This document shows, piece by piece, positions 1-6,502 of a DNA stretch of 12,036 nucleotides. The DNA comes from Opitutia bacterium UBA7374 (GTDB lineage Bacteria > Verrucomicrobiota > Verrucomicrobiia > Opitutales > Coraliomargaritaceae). The translations under genes and the position numbers were made by a program. The notes under the pieces are model-generated. The model searched no databases, was not told the origin of the DNA, and saw nothing but the letters and a program-made list of their open reading frames with translations. How positions within the stretch are numbered: position 1 is the stretch's first letter; every line of letters begins with the position of its first letter. The stretch spans positions 1-12,036 of the forward strand of contig DKOA01000011.1 of the NCBI GenBank assembly GCA_002469895.1, written 5' to 3'.

Positions 1-29
1 TGTTCAAAAGCTAACAGTACACATAGATT

Positions 30-1010
30 ATGAGTGAGGACAGTATTGGTACATCTCGGGATACGCTGAGCCCAGCGACTTCTAAGCCGAGTGTGCGCTA
101 TGACAAAGATTTCGTTTTAACCGATGAATACCGCGCGAGTATGCCGGATATGCAGAATGAAGGTTTCCGCGAAATCTTTGGTGCCAATGTGCCCATACTG
201 AAGGTCGGCATATCCAATTTTCGTTTGCCCTTGCGTTATATTACGCCGGATTCGGATACCCATACGCTGGAAACATCGGTTACCGGTACGGTCTCTTTGG
301 AGGCCGGTCAAAAAGGGATCAATATGTCCCGGATTATGCGTGTTTTCTACGATTACGAGGAGCGCATTTTTACCCCGGATCTCCTCTGTGAAATTTTACA
401 GGAATACAAAAAAACACTGCGTGCTCACCGTGCACAGATCAAACTGGATTTTACCTACCCGATTGCCCAATCTAGCCTGCGTAGTGGTTTGGAAGGTTGG
501 CAGTACTACCCATGCGCCATTGAAGGCAGAATAGATGAATTGGATCGTTTTCGTAAGTATATCCACTTCGACTACACCTACTCTTCTGCATGCCCCTGTT
601 CGTCAGAATTATCTGAACACGCCCGGGATAAGCGCAATGTTTACGGCATCCCCCATTCGCAGCGTAGTACTGCAAGGGTGAGTGTTGAAATCGCGGAGAA
701 CGAACATCTGAACATCGAGTCGATTCAGCAGATGTGTTTGGAGGCGCTAAAGACAGAAACGCAGGTCATGGTGAAGCGTGAAGACGAACAGGCATTTGCC
801 GAACTAAATGGTGCCTTTACCAAGTTTGTCGAAGATGCGGCTCGCCTATTGTATGAGCAATTTAATGCGGATTCACGGATAGTTGATTTCCAAATAGCTT
901 GCGCCCATTTGGAGTCTCTGCATTCGCATGATGCAGTTGCAGTGATCAACAAAGGCATGCCCGGCGGATTTAGTGGTCAGTTTGAAGATTTTAAGTCGCT
1001 GATACGCTAG
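30..1010 (+). CDS. folE2: GTP cyclohydrolase I type 2 (FolE2/MptA family)
   Basis: Converts GTP to 7,8-dihydroneopterin triphosphate, the entry step to folate and other pterins, in the cytoplasm. The 326 residues carry the family's landmarks in order: an N-terminal 'MPDMQN' (38-43), 'KVGISNFRLPL' (58-68), the cysteine motif 'SACPCS' (186-191) holding the expected metal/catalytic cysteine, 'VKREDEQAF' (248-256) with the conserved Glu, and 'ESLHSHDA' (295-302) with the conserved His, ending in 'GMPGGFSG'. This family is unrelated in sequence to the zinc-dependent FolE and is known to work with other metals; in many bacteria it is Zur-controlled. Only 29 bases lie upstream, so no operator can be judged. 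The ATG at 30 is the natural start and has no clear Shine-Dalgarno. A Nudix hydrolase follows on the same strand after about 90 bases, so co-transcription is possible. Family assignment is firm. Confidence 0.95.
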   Translation: MSEDSIGTSRDTLSPATSKPSVRYDKDFVLTDEYRASMPDMQNEGFREIFGANVPILKVGISNFRLPLRYITPDSDTHTLETSVTGTVSLEAGQKGINMSRIMRVFYDYEERIFTPDLLCEILQEYKKTLRAHRAQIKLDFTYPIAQSSLRSGLEGWQYYPCAIEGRIDELDRFRKYIHFDYTYSSACPCSSELSEHARDKRNVYGIPHSQRSTARVSVEIAENEHLNIESIQQMCLEALKTETQVMVKREDEQAFAELNGAFTKFVEDAARLLYEQFNADSRIVDFQIACAHLESLHSHDAVAVINKGMPGGFSGQFEDFKSLIR

Positions 1011-1020
1011 CCTTAATGAA

Positions 1021-1054
1021 GTTGTTCACCGTTTTGCCGGGCATTGTGAATAAC
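1021..1054 (+). repeat. Stem-loop between folE2 and the Nudix gene
   Basis: GTTGTTCAC (1021-1029) pairs with GTGAATAAC (1046-1054): eight Watson-Crick pairs and one G-U, around a 16-base loop that contains a small TGCC/GGCA element. No run of T follows, so it is not a typical intrinsic terminator. It could be an mRNA-stabilising or attenuating hairpin, or chance. Confidence 0.35.
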
Positions 1055-1101
1055 ATTTCCGAGCAATTCACTTTGATATGTGCTAGTTGCACTCCACTAC
1101 C

Positions 1102-1653
1102 ATGTGTTCTGAAAATCTAACTACCCCCTTGGTTCAGGCTCACTTGCCCACAATTGTTGGCGACGAAGTCTTTGATGTAGTGGATGCCCACGATAAAGTG
1201 CTGCATCAAGAAAGCCGTACGAATATCCACCGTGGTGGATTACGGCATCGTGCGGTTCATGTCTTTGTCTTTAACCGGCAGGGCCATCTTTTTTTGCAGA
1301 GACGCTCACTGAGCAAGGATTCCGCTCCGGGGAAGTGGGTCAGCTCTTGCTCTGGCCATGTCGATGCGGGCGAGTCCTACGAGGCAGCTGCTATACGCGA
1401 GCTCGGTGAAGAAATCGGTCTCTATGGAGTGCCTCTCGAACCGTTGTTTCGGGTGAGTCCCTGTAAGCAGACCGGCAACGAGTTTGTTTGGCTGTACACT
1501 TGCCAGAATGAAGGCCCATTTGCCTTGGATCCGGATGAAATCTCTGAGGGCAAATGGATCGGCCTGAATGCTTTGTCTGATTGGATAGGCGAACAACCTC
1601 GTGATTTCGCATGGTCCTTTCTTCATCTTTGGCAAATTTATTGTAATCGTTGA
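1102..1653 (+). CDS. Nudix hydrolase, IDI/YfcD-like
   Basis: A 183-residue Nudix enzyme that should cleave a nucleoside- or other diphosphate-linked substrate in the cytoplasm. The Nudix box is perfect at residues 85-107 (G-x5-E-x7-REL-x-EE-x-GL), giving the Mg-binding helix. The N-terminal part ('DEVFDVVDAHDKVL') and 'HRAVHVFVFN..GHLFLQRRS' resemble the isopentenyl-diphosphate-isomerase/YfcD branch. True IDI has a catalytic Cys directly before 'GH'; here that position is Ser (SSCSGH, Cys two residues earlier), so isomerase activity is unlikely. I chose the ATG at 1102; an in-frame TTG at 1087 would add five residues, and neither has a Shine-Dalgarno. It follows folE2, which makes a triphosphate that some Nudix enzymes dephosphorylate in folate synthesis, but that substrate is only a guess. 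Confidence 0.88.
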   Translation: MCSENLTTPLVQAHLPTIVGDEVFDVVDAHDKVLHQESRTNIHRGGLRHRAVHVFVFNRQGHLFLQRRSLSKDSAPGKWVSSCSGHVDAGESYEAAAIRELGEEIGLYGVPLEPLFRVSPCKQTGNEFVWLYTCQNEGPFALDPDEISEGKWIGLNALSDWIGEQPRDFAWSFLHLWQIYCNR

Positions 1654-1752
1654 ATTGACTGCTGGGTGATTTTTTTCCCGACTGCTGTATTTTCCAGTGG
1701 CGGCAAACTGCTTGCTTGCTCTTCCACACCGACCTAGAAAGCTCACCACTAC

Positions 1753-3240
1753 ATGGACTCCAACGCGACAAAGCCTTCCATCCTGGTTATAGATGACGAT
1801 AATGACCTGCGCTACTCTTTGAAACGAGTGTTTGCCAGTCACGGTTACGACGTGATTGAGGCATGCAGTGCGGAAGAGGGCCTGGAGATCGCCGGTAAGG
1901 GGCAACCCAGAGTTATTCTACTGGATAACCGCATGCCCGGAATGAGCGGAATCGAAGCGCTTCAGCATATTCGGGGGGCGAGCCCAAAATCCATGATCAT
2001 CCTGATGACTGCTTATGGGACGACTCAAACAACGATCGAAGCGATGAAGTTTGGCGCATTCGATTACATTATGAAGCCGTTCGACCTAAAGAAGATTCTT
2101 TCGCTGACAGAATCTGCTTTGGCTGCTTCGATGGACTTGGATAAAGCCACAAGTGAGACGGCGGCAGTGGCTTCCCCGGGGGTCAGTGCCGAAGATGTGG
2201 AGGGCGGTATTATTGGTAATTCGCCGGCCATGCAGGCGGTTTTTAAAACAATTGGACAGGTCGCAGCCAGTGACGTCACGGTCATGATAACTGGTGAAAG
2301 CGGAACCGGAAAAGAGCTAATTGCGCAGGCAATCTTCAAAAATAGCCTCCGTGCGCGTAAACCCTACATCGCCGTAAATTGTGCGGCCATTCCGGAAAAC
2401 TTGATTGAGAGCGAGCTTTTTGGGCATGAGAAAGGCTCCTTCACCGGTGCAACCAATCAACGCATTGGTAAGTTTGAACTCTGCGATGGCGGGACGATCT
2501 TTTTAGATGAGATCGGTGATATGGCTCTACCTACACAGACAAAAATCCTTCGCGCCCTGCAGGAAGGAGAAATCCAGCGGGTCGGTAGCAGTGAGACGAT
2601 TCGCGTAAACGTGCGAATGCTGGCTGCAACGAACAAGCCCCTTGAAGAAATGGTGCGAGAAAAGACCTTTCGGGAAGATCTATACTATCGTCTAAATGTG
2701 GTACGTGTTCAATTGCCGGCCCTTCGCGATCGCCGTGAGGATGTGCCCGCCTTAGTCGATTTCATGCTCAAACGCCTTTTCGCCAAAGGCAAGGTGCGGG
2801 TGAACGCGATCGCGCCGGATGCCATGGCTATACTAAATAGCTTCAATTGGCCGGGCAATGTCCGCGAATTGGAAAACCTCGTCTATCGAAGTGCGGTTAT
2901 GGCACAAGGTGATACTATTTTGGTCAAGGATCTGCCGGAAGAGTTACTTGAGTCGGTTGGGCATATTCCCGATGTGGCAACTGCGAATATAGCGGTTGAT
3001 GAGGATCTGTCTACTGAGCAGGTGGGGAAAGCAGTTTCGGATCCTTTGGACGAGGCCTACTCGAGCTTGCGTCAGCAGTACTCGACAAATTTGCTGGAGC
3101 ACTCCGAGCGTGCAATGATTGCTCGTGCCATGAAAGAACTGGATGGTAAGCAGGCGAAGGTCTCTACGCTTCTGGGTATTTCCCGAGCGACGCTTCGAAA
3201 GCGAATAGAACAATACGGATTGGAAGAATCCGCTGTTTAG
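1753..3240 (+). CDS. Sigma-54-dependent response regulator (NtrC family)
   Basis: A 495-residue transcription activator with the full three-domain NtrC plan. The receiver (about 9-120) has the acidic pocket D14-D16, phospho-acceptor D58 ('VILLDNRMPG'), T86 and K108. After a linker of about 30 residues comes the AAA+ sigma-54 domain (about 153-385): Walker A GESGTGKE (181-188), the sigma-54 contact loop GSFTGA (228-233, a tolerated variant of GAFTGA), Walker B 'TIFLDE' (248-253), the 'FREDLYYRL' arginine segment (307-315) and 'WPGNVREL' (366-373). The C-terminus (about 452-490, 'LDGKQAKVSTLLGISRATLRKRI') is a Fis-type helix-turn-helix. It should turn on sigma-54 promoters after phosphorylation. 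No histidine kinase is adjacent, so the signal is unknown. It ends 10 bases from the convergent DUF1573 gene, leaving no room for a terminator between them. The start ATG lacks a clear Shine-Dalgarno. Confidence 0.95.
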   Translation: MDSNATKPSILVIDDDNDLRYSLKRVFASHGYDVIEACSAEEGLEIAGKGQPRVILLDNRMPGMSGIEALQHIRGASPKSMIILMTAYGTTQTTIEAMKFGAFDYIMKPFDLKKILSLTESALAASMDLDKATSETAAVASPGVSAEDVEGGIIGNSPAMQAVFKTIGQVAASDVTVMITGESGTGKELIAQAIFKNSLRARKPYIAVNCAAIPENLIESELFGHEKGSFTGATNQRIGKFELCDGGTIFLDEIGDMALPTQTKILRALQEGEIQRVGSSETIRVNVRMLAATNKPLEEMVREKTFREDLYYRLNVVRVQLPALRDRREDVPALVDFMLKRLFAKGKVRVNAIAPDAMAILNSFNWPGNVRELENLVYRSAVMAQGDTILVKDLPEELLESVGHIPDVATANIAVDEDLSTEQVGKAVSDPLDEAYSSLRQQYSTNLLEHSERAMIARAMKELDGKQAKVSTLLGISRATLRKRIEQYGLEESAV

Positions 3241-3250
3241 CGGACTGGCT

Positions 3251-3925
3251 TTAAGGTTGAAAGAGGATGTGAATTTTAGCCTTACCGGTGATTCCGTCTG
3301 GTCCGATGGCCTCAATCTCGACAGTTTCTCTTAGAGAGCGGGAATAATCGATCGGTTCAATGACCAGATCAAATTCCGTTGGCGTATTCGTTGTTTCTAC
3401 TCTTTTCAGACGAACCGTACTTTCATTGTAGAGAATGGAGCGGATGGAATCAACGTAGCGAGTATCGAGGCTGACATGTACCGATCGGGGGGAGCGTTCG
3501 GTAGGCTTATTCCAGTAAATCACGCTTGGCTGTGTTTTCACGAGCTCTGGGATATTGATGACCAAATGGAGGGTGGCTACAGAGTCCGTATTGCCTTCTA
3601 GATAGATATTTAATCGTGAGTGTGTTTTTTTTCTGCGTTTGCCTTTATTAAAAATTGCCCGAATGCGCGAGGATTCCCCGGGAGCCAGTATGCGCTTTCC
3701 GATGACAGAGTGCGTGCAACCACAGGACGACTCGACTTCTGCTATGCGTAAAGTTTCTTCGCTCTGATTGGTCACGTTGTAATCAGCCTGCACTTCGGTC
3801 TGGCCCGGCAGCATCTCGACATGTGCTTCCGTGCGATCCCATTCGAGCACCGAAGCGTTGCTTAACAGCGCTGGCAGAAGCACCAGAAAAAGAAATTTTA
3901 TAAATAGATGGAAGCGCATGGGCAT
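3251..3925 (-). CDS. Exported DUF1573-domain protein
   Basis: A 224-residue protein with an N-terminal signal peptide (basic start, then 'FLFLVLLPALL', cut probably near residue 24). The next part fits DUF1573, an immunoglobulin-like ASH/MSP-type fold: 'YNVTNQSEETLRIAEVESSCGC' spans about 49-70 and carries the hallmark Cys-Gly-Cys (68-70), followed by 'ILAPGES..IRAIFN'. The second half (about 125-224) looks like another β-rich domain but I do not recognise it. DUF1573 proteins are envelope proteins of unsettled function. It is the last gene of the rhodanese-MauE-DUF1573 operon, 33 bases after MauE. ATGs at 3925 and 3919 are both possible starts; neither has a Shine-Dalgarno. The location and domain call are firm, the role unknown. 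Confidence 0.85.
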   Translation of the reverse strand: MPMRFHLFIKFLFLVLLPALLSNASVLEWDRTEAHVEMLPGQTEVQADYNVTNQSEETLRIAEVESSCGCTHSVIGKRILAPGESSRIRAIFNKGKRRKKTHSRLNIYLEGNTDSVATLHLVINIPELVKTQPSVIYWNKPTERSPRSVHVSLDTRYVDSIRSILYNESTVRLKRVETTNTPTEFDLVIEPIDYSRSLRETVEIEAIGPDGITGKAKIHILFQP

Positions 3926-3958
3926 ATAAAAGACATAATCTAGACTGCTTATGTAGGG

Positions 3959-4432
3959 TTAGGCAACGCGCACCTGTTGTTGGTTCCTCAAATCTTTCAT
4001 TATTACCAGCCAGCAGGTTGCCAGTAGAAGCGCATTTCTTAGGAGTAGCCAGGCATAGTTTGTTTTTGGGCGATCGAGGGTGGTAAAGTCTCCAAAGCAG
4101 CCGCAGGCAATCTCCAGACCTCGCGCCCAGGCCTGCCCATGCAGGAGGATAAAAACGATGAGTAACCCGGCTAAAACAAGTCCGGAGGCTCTTCGAAGGG
4201 CAGGAGCAAAGAGCCCAATGGCACAGACGAGTTCGAGCCAAGGGAGAAAAAGGGCAATCCATACAGAAGTATACGTTCCGCACACCTGATAGTTAAGAAT
4301 TACCACGGCAAAATCTGTGGGATTCAGTATTTTGGGAATCGCTGCAGTGGCAAAAACAGCCGTCAAGACGAGCCGAGCGGCCAGCAGGCCTAACCGTTCA
4401 GAGCGGGTGGGGCTTACTCCGATTTTTGCCAT
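3959..4432 (-). CDS. MauE/DoxX-like redox-associated membrane protein
   Basis: A 157-residue inner-membrane protein with about four hydrophobic segments (roughly 16-35, 55-76, 84-104 and 127-146). Between the third and fourth lies 'LEIACGCFGD' (107-115); the CGCFG pair is the signature of the MauE-like branch of DoxX proteins. MauE is needed for methylamine dehydrogenase maturation (disulfide formation), but nothing else of that pathway is here, so a general thiol-redox role is the better reading. The start at 4432 overlaps the end of the rhodanese gene by 19 bases and has the only good ribosome binding site in the window (GGGAGG). The open frame runs further upstream, but that extension lies inside the rhodanese gene, is Cys/Arg/Gly-rich and looks like antiphase translation, so I reject it. 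Translational coupling with the rhodanese gene is likely. Confidence 0.85.
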   Translation of the reverse strand: MAKIGVSPTRSERLGLLAARLVLTAVFATAAIPKILNPTDFAVVILNYQVCGTYTSVWIALFLPWLELVCAIGLFAPALRRASGLVLAGLLIVFILLHGQAWARGLEIACGCFGDFTTLDRPKTNYAWLLLRNALLLATCWLVIMKDLRNQQQVRVA

Positions 4433-4830
4433 GCCGCCCAGCCTCCCTGCAAGTTGTAGATTTCTGCATCGGGCAATTGGATACGCAACCATTCGGCCAG
4501 TTCCCCGCTGGTTGCACAGCTTTCGCTGGCGCAGTAAATTACGATTGGCTTTGGATCCGTGAGCCAAGCATCCGCTGCCAGTAGAAGGGCCGCCTCCGGA
4601 TCCTCTGGGTTGAACCAGAGAGCACTTTTTATATGTGCTTTGGCATACGCACTTTCTGGTCGGGCATCCAACCAAAGAACGTCCAGCCCTCGCACATCTT
4701 CGGCTCTAATTTCGCCGGGCTTTATCGGCAGTCCATGCCAAGGGTGACTTGCCCAGCCCAGAAAGAGAGAAACTATAGCGCCAGCGAGAACTAATATACC
4801 CAGAAGAAAAAACTCTCGTAGTAACGACAT
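4414..4830 (-). CDS. Membrane-anchored rhodanese-like protein
   Basis: A 138-residue protein: one N-terminal hydrophobic segment (about 7-26), then a single rhodanese domain (about 38-137) with 'VLWLDARPESAYAKAHIKSA' (51-70), the active-site strand 'IVIYC' (96-100) and the closing 'IYNLQGGWAAW' (124-134). Rhodaneses move sulfane sulfur through a persulfide on the active Cys, here C100. The loop reads CASESCA, with a second cysteine (C105) where many rhodaneses have Arg, so a C100-C105 disulfide or a thiol-disulfide role is possible. With the N-terminal segment the domain should face the periplasm. It is first in the operon with MauE and DUF1573, and divergent from the DUF481 gene. The start is the ATG at 4830, without a Shine-Dalgarno. 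Confidence 0.88.
   Translation of the reverse strand: MSLLREFFLLGILVLAGAIVSLFLGWASHPWHGLPIKPGEIRAEDVRGLDVLWLDARPESAYAKAHIKSALWFNPEDPEAALLLAADAWLTDPKPIVIYCASESCATSGELAEWLRIQLPDAEIYNLQGGWAAWQKSE
4442..4447 (-). promoter_or_regulatory. Ribosome binding site of the MauE-like gene
   Basis: GGGAGG on the minus strand, nine bases before the ATG at 4432 and inside the 3' end of the rhodanese gene. It decides the MauE start and stands out because the other genes here lack such a site. Confidence 0.7.
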
Positions 4831-4847
4831 AGTGTAAAAACAGCCGT

Positions 4848-4877
4848 ATAGTAATTTTTTGTGAGATGCCCTGGCAA
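4848..4877 (-). promoter_or_regulatory. Possible promoter of the rhodanese-MauE-DUF1573 operon
   Basis: On the minus strand TTGCCA (-35, five of six consensus bases) is separated by 18 bases from TACTAT (-10, four of six), just before the rhodanese start at 4830. It lies in the only divergent gap available. Read by eye; moderate at best. Confidence 0.35.
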
Positions 4878-4906
4878 TTGCTTTTAGACTGCTTTCTTCG
4901 TTTACT
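4878..4906 (+). promoter_or_regulatory. Possible promoter of the DUF481 gene
   Basis: TTGCTT (4878-4883), 17 bases, then TTTACT (4901-4906). Transcription from it would begin near 4913, giving an almost leaderless mRNA for the ATG at 4915 or a leader of about 26 bases for the in-frame ATG at 4939. It lies back-to-back with the possible minus-strand promoter. Confidence 0.3.
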
Positions 4907-4914
4907 CCTAGCCG

Positions 4915-6111
4915 ATGGTCGACTATCTGTCATTTTTAATGGGAAAAGGTTCTATTGCTACCAAACAGACGCAAAATCTAGCGACAACTCAGGGCGGTCG
5001 GGGTTGGCTTGTTGTACTGTTTTTTCTCCTGTCTCATCTTGCCTGCGGTGATTCGGTGACAGGTTCCCGCCATATAGTCGAAACTGATTCAGGAGAACTT
5101 CTGATAGGGGAAGTGCTGCCCAAATCCACCGATTCGATACTCTATATTCGCTCAGGATTGTTGGGCGAAATTTCTCTGCCGCGCTCTCGTGTGGTTCGTT
5201 TGGAAGCGCGGCTACCATCGGCACTTCCGGGAGCAGACAAAAATACGGAAGCCGTCAAAAAGATTCCGAACGTGCCCACAGCAAAGTCCCCACAAAAAAG
5301 TGAAGTTTCGGAAAAGCCCAAAGCCCCCCAAAGCGCATCTTCCAAACTCTCCGAAAAAGATAAGAAGCCTCCGTTATTGGATGAGTCACCGCCCGAACTG
5401 GGTCTCTTCGATTATCTGCTTGGTCTACGTGCTCCGGATAGCTGGTCTGGAGACGCTCGTGTGGGCATTAATGTAAGCACCGGGGATTCGCAATGGACGC
5501 AGACTTATTTGCGAGGAAAGCTGGAGGTTCGGCCGAAGGGGAAGTCTCGCCTGTATCGTTTCTCAGGGTCTTACACATACCAGGAAAATGAAAGATCAAA
5601 TGGCGATAAGTATCGTTCACAAGACAAGTATGACCTGAGTTTGCTCTTTCGTCATAACTTCAAAAATAACTGGTTTATTCAAAATACGTCTCAATTACGC
5701 GTCGATCAGAAGAAGGGCATTGATCGCGACCTCTCAAATCTTGTCGGCATCGGCTACAGTTTCCGGCCCCTGAAGAATGTGGAATTTAATGTCGGCGGTG
5801 CGGGTGGTATGGCTGATTACAACTCGAATAAGGCCAGTAGCCGTAATGGCAACGAAACCATTTTGAGTGTCTTTGAAGAATTTACATGGAAGCCGCTTAA
5901 GCGGACCTCTTTAGTGCACCGATTTAATTATTTCTGGAACCCGGATGACGATGAAGAATACAACTTCGTCATAAAGACCGCTCTACGGGTGCGTGTCACC
6001 GATCTTCTTGGCTTCGAGTTTTCCCACAATAAATCGTACGATAATAATACCGGTACTGGAAACAACAAGGATGACACCCGCTGGCTGAATGCCCTGATTC
6101 TATTCTTCTAA
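4915..6111 (+). CDS. DUF481-type outer-membrane β-barrel protein
   Basis: A 398-residue exported protein. After a long polar N-terminus comes a hydrophobic signal segment (about 31-44, 'WLVVLFFLLSHLACG'); cleavage by signal peptidase I or, with a poor lipobox (HLAC), lipidation at C44 are both conceivable. Residues about 50-98 form a small β-domain ('SGELLIGEVL...GLLGEISLPRSRVVRLE') of a kind often found before DUF481 barrels. A Lys/Pro/Ser-rich linker follows (about 101-160). Residues about 175-398 alternate polar and aromatic residues as transmembrane β-strands do and match the DUF481 (YdiY-like) style: 'RLYRFSGSYTYQ', 'KYDLSLLFRHNF', 'LSNLVGIGYSF'. The last residue is Phe ('ALILFF'), the usual outer-membrane assembly signal. 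Ligand and role are unknown. The start may instead be the ATG at 4939 (390 residues), which fits the signal peptide better; neither has a Shine-Dalgarno. Confidence 0.8.
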   Translation: MVDYLSFLMGKGSIATKQTQNLATTQGGRGWLVVLFFLLSHLACGDSVTGSRHIVETDSGELLIGEVLPKSTDSILYIRSGLLGEISLPRSRVVRLEARLPSALPGADKNTEAVKKIPNVPTAKSPQKSEVSEKPKAPQSASSKLSEKDKKPPLLDESPPELGLFDYLLGLRAPDSWSGDARVGINVSTGDSQWTQTYLRGKLEVRPKGKSRLYRFSGSYTYQENERSNGDKYRSQDKYDLSLLFRHNFKNNWFIQNTSQLRVDQKKGIDRDLSNLVGIGYSFRPLKNVEFNVGGAGGMADYNSNKASSRNGNETILSVFEEFTWKPLKRTSLVHRFNYFWNPDDDEEYNFVIKTALRVRVTDLLGFEFSHNKSYDNNTGTGNNKDDTRWLNALILFF

Positions 6112-6364
6112 TTTTGATTTTCCGAATACTCGGGTCATTAAAATTTTCATGCTTGGGAATGGGGCACTCACTAAGCGCAACTAGGTTATCCTAGATTCAT
6201 TTAGCGATATTGAATGTTTTGTGTGGGTTCTACGCTTCGTATAGAGTAATTCCGAAGGTTTACGGCCATTGTTGACACATTGCGCGACTATTAAGTTGGC
6301 GGTGTGTTAGTTAGAATTAGGGTAATCAGGCTAATTTTGGCGTAGTATAACTAGTACTTGTCGC

Positions 6365-6382
6365 TTATTTACATTTAAATAA
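6365..6382. repeat. AT-rich perfect inverted repeat
   Basis: TTATTTA (6365-6371) and TAAATAA (6376-6382) form a perfect seven-base palindrome around CATT. In such AT-rich DNA this can arise by chance, but its place upstream of the large gene allows a regulator site. Confidence 0.3.
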
Positions 6383-6455
6383 ATAACTATTATATGTTAG
6401 TATGTAAATGAATATATAGAAATTTTAACCCTATTTAATATTTTCTATCAAAGAC

Positions 6456-6482
6456 TAGCACCATAAAGGCCCTTAGGTGCTA
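6456..6482. promoter_or_regulatory. Palindrome or leader hairpin upstream of the glycosidase-like gene
   Basis: TAGCACC (6456-6462) and GGTGCTA (6476-6482) are perfect inverted arms; three more pairs (TAA 6464-6466 with TTA 6473-6475) continue the stem past one bulged A, leaving the loop AGGCCC. The arms are 20 bases apart centre to centre, about two helical turns, which suits a dimeric repressor. It ends 20 bases before the ATG at 6503, so it could equally act as an RNA hairpin near the start. No T-run follows, so it is not an intrinsic terminator. Confidence 0.5.
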
Positions 6483-6502
6483 TCCCATCCATTCGTCATA
6501 AT

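Larger units (their letters stand above)
6112..6502 (+). other. AT-rich intergenic region before the glycosidase-like gene
   Basis: About 390 bases without a convincing gene on either strand. The right half (about 6340-6450) is very AT-rich and probably holds the promoter of the gene at 6503, but I cannot pick a -35/-10 pair with confidence. It contains short inverted repeats at 6181-6194 (CTAGG/CCTAG), 6365-6382 and 6456-6482. No clear terminator follows the DUF481 gene. Confidence 0.6.

Noticed and set aside
1102..1653. Isopentenyl-diphosphate isomerase as the function of the Nudix protein
   Set aside because: The catalytic Cys directly before 'GH' in IDI is Ser here, while the Nudix box is canonical for hydrolases.
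1306..1905. A 199-residue minus-strand open frame
   Set aside because: It covers the Nudix gene and the start of the regulator, both of which are strongly supported on the plus strand.
4433..4675. N-terminal extension of the MauE-like protein by 81 residues
   Set aside because: The extension is antiphase to the rhodanese gene and Cys/Arg/Gly-rich, and a good ribosome binding site marks the ATG at 4432.
6162..6177. Sigma-54-like GGGCAC...GCG between the DUF481 and glycosidase genes
   Set aside because: Spacing of GG and GC is right, but the TT before GC is missing and it lies more than 300 bases from the next start.
6272..6277. Perfect TTGACA as a -35 element
   Set aside because: No acceptable -10 occurs 16-18 bases downstream.
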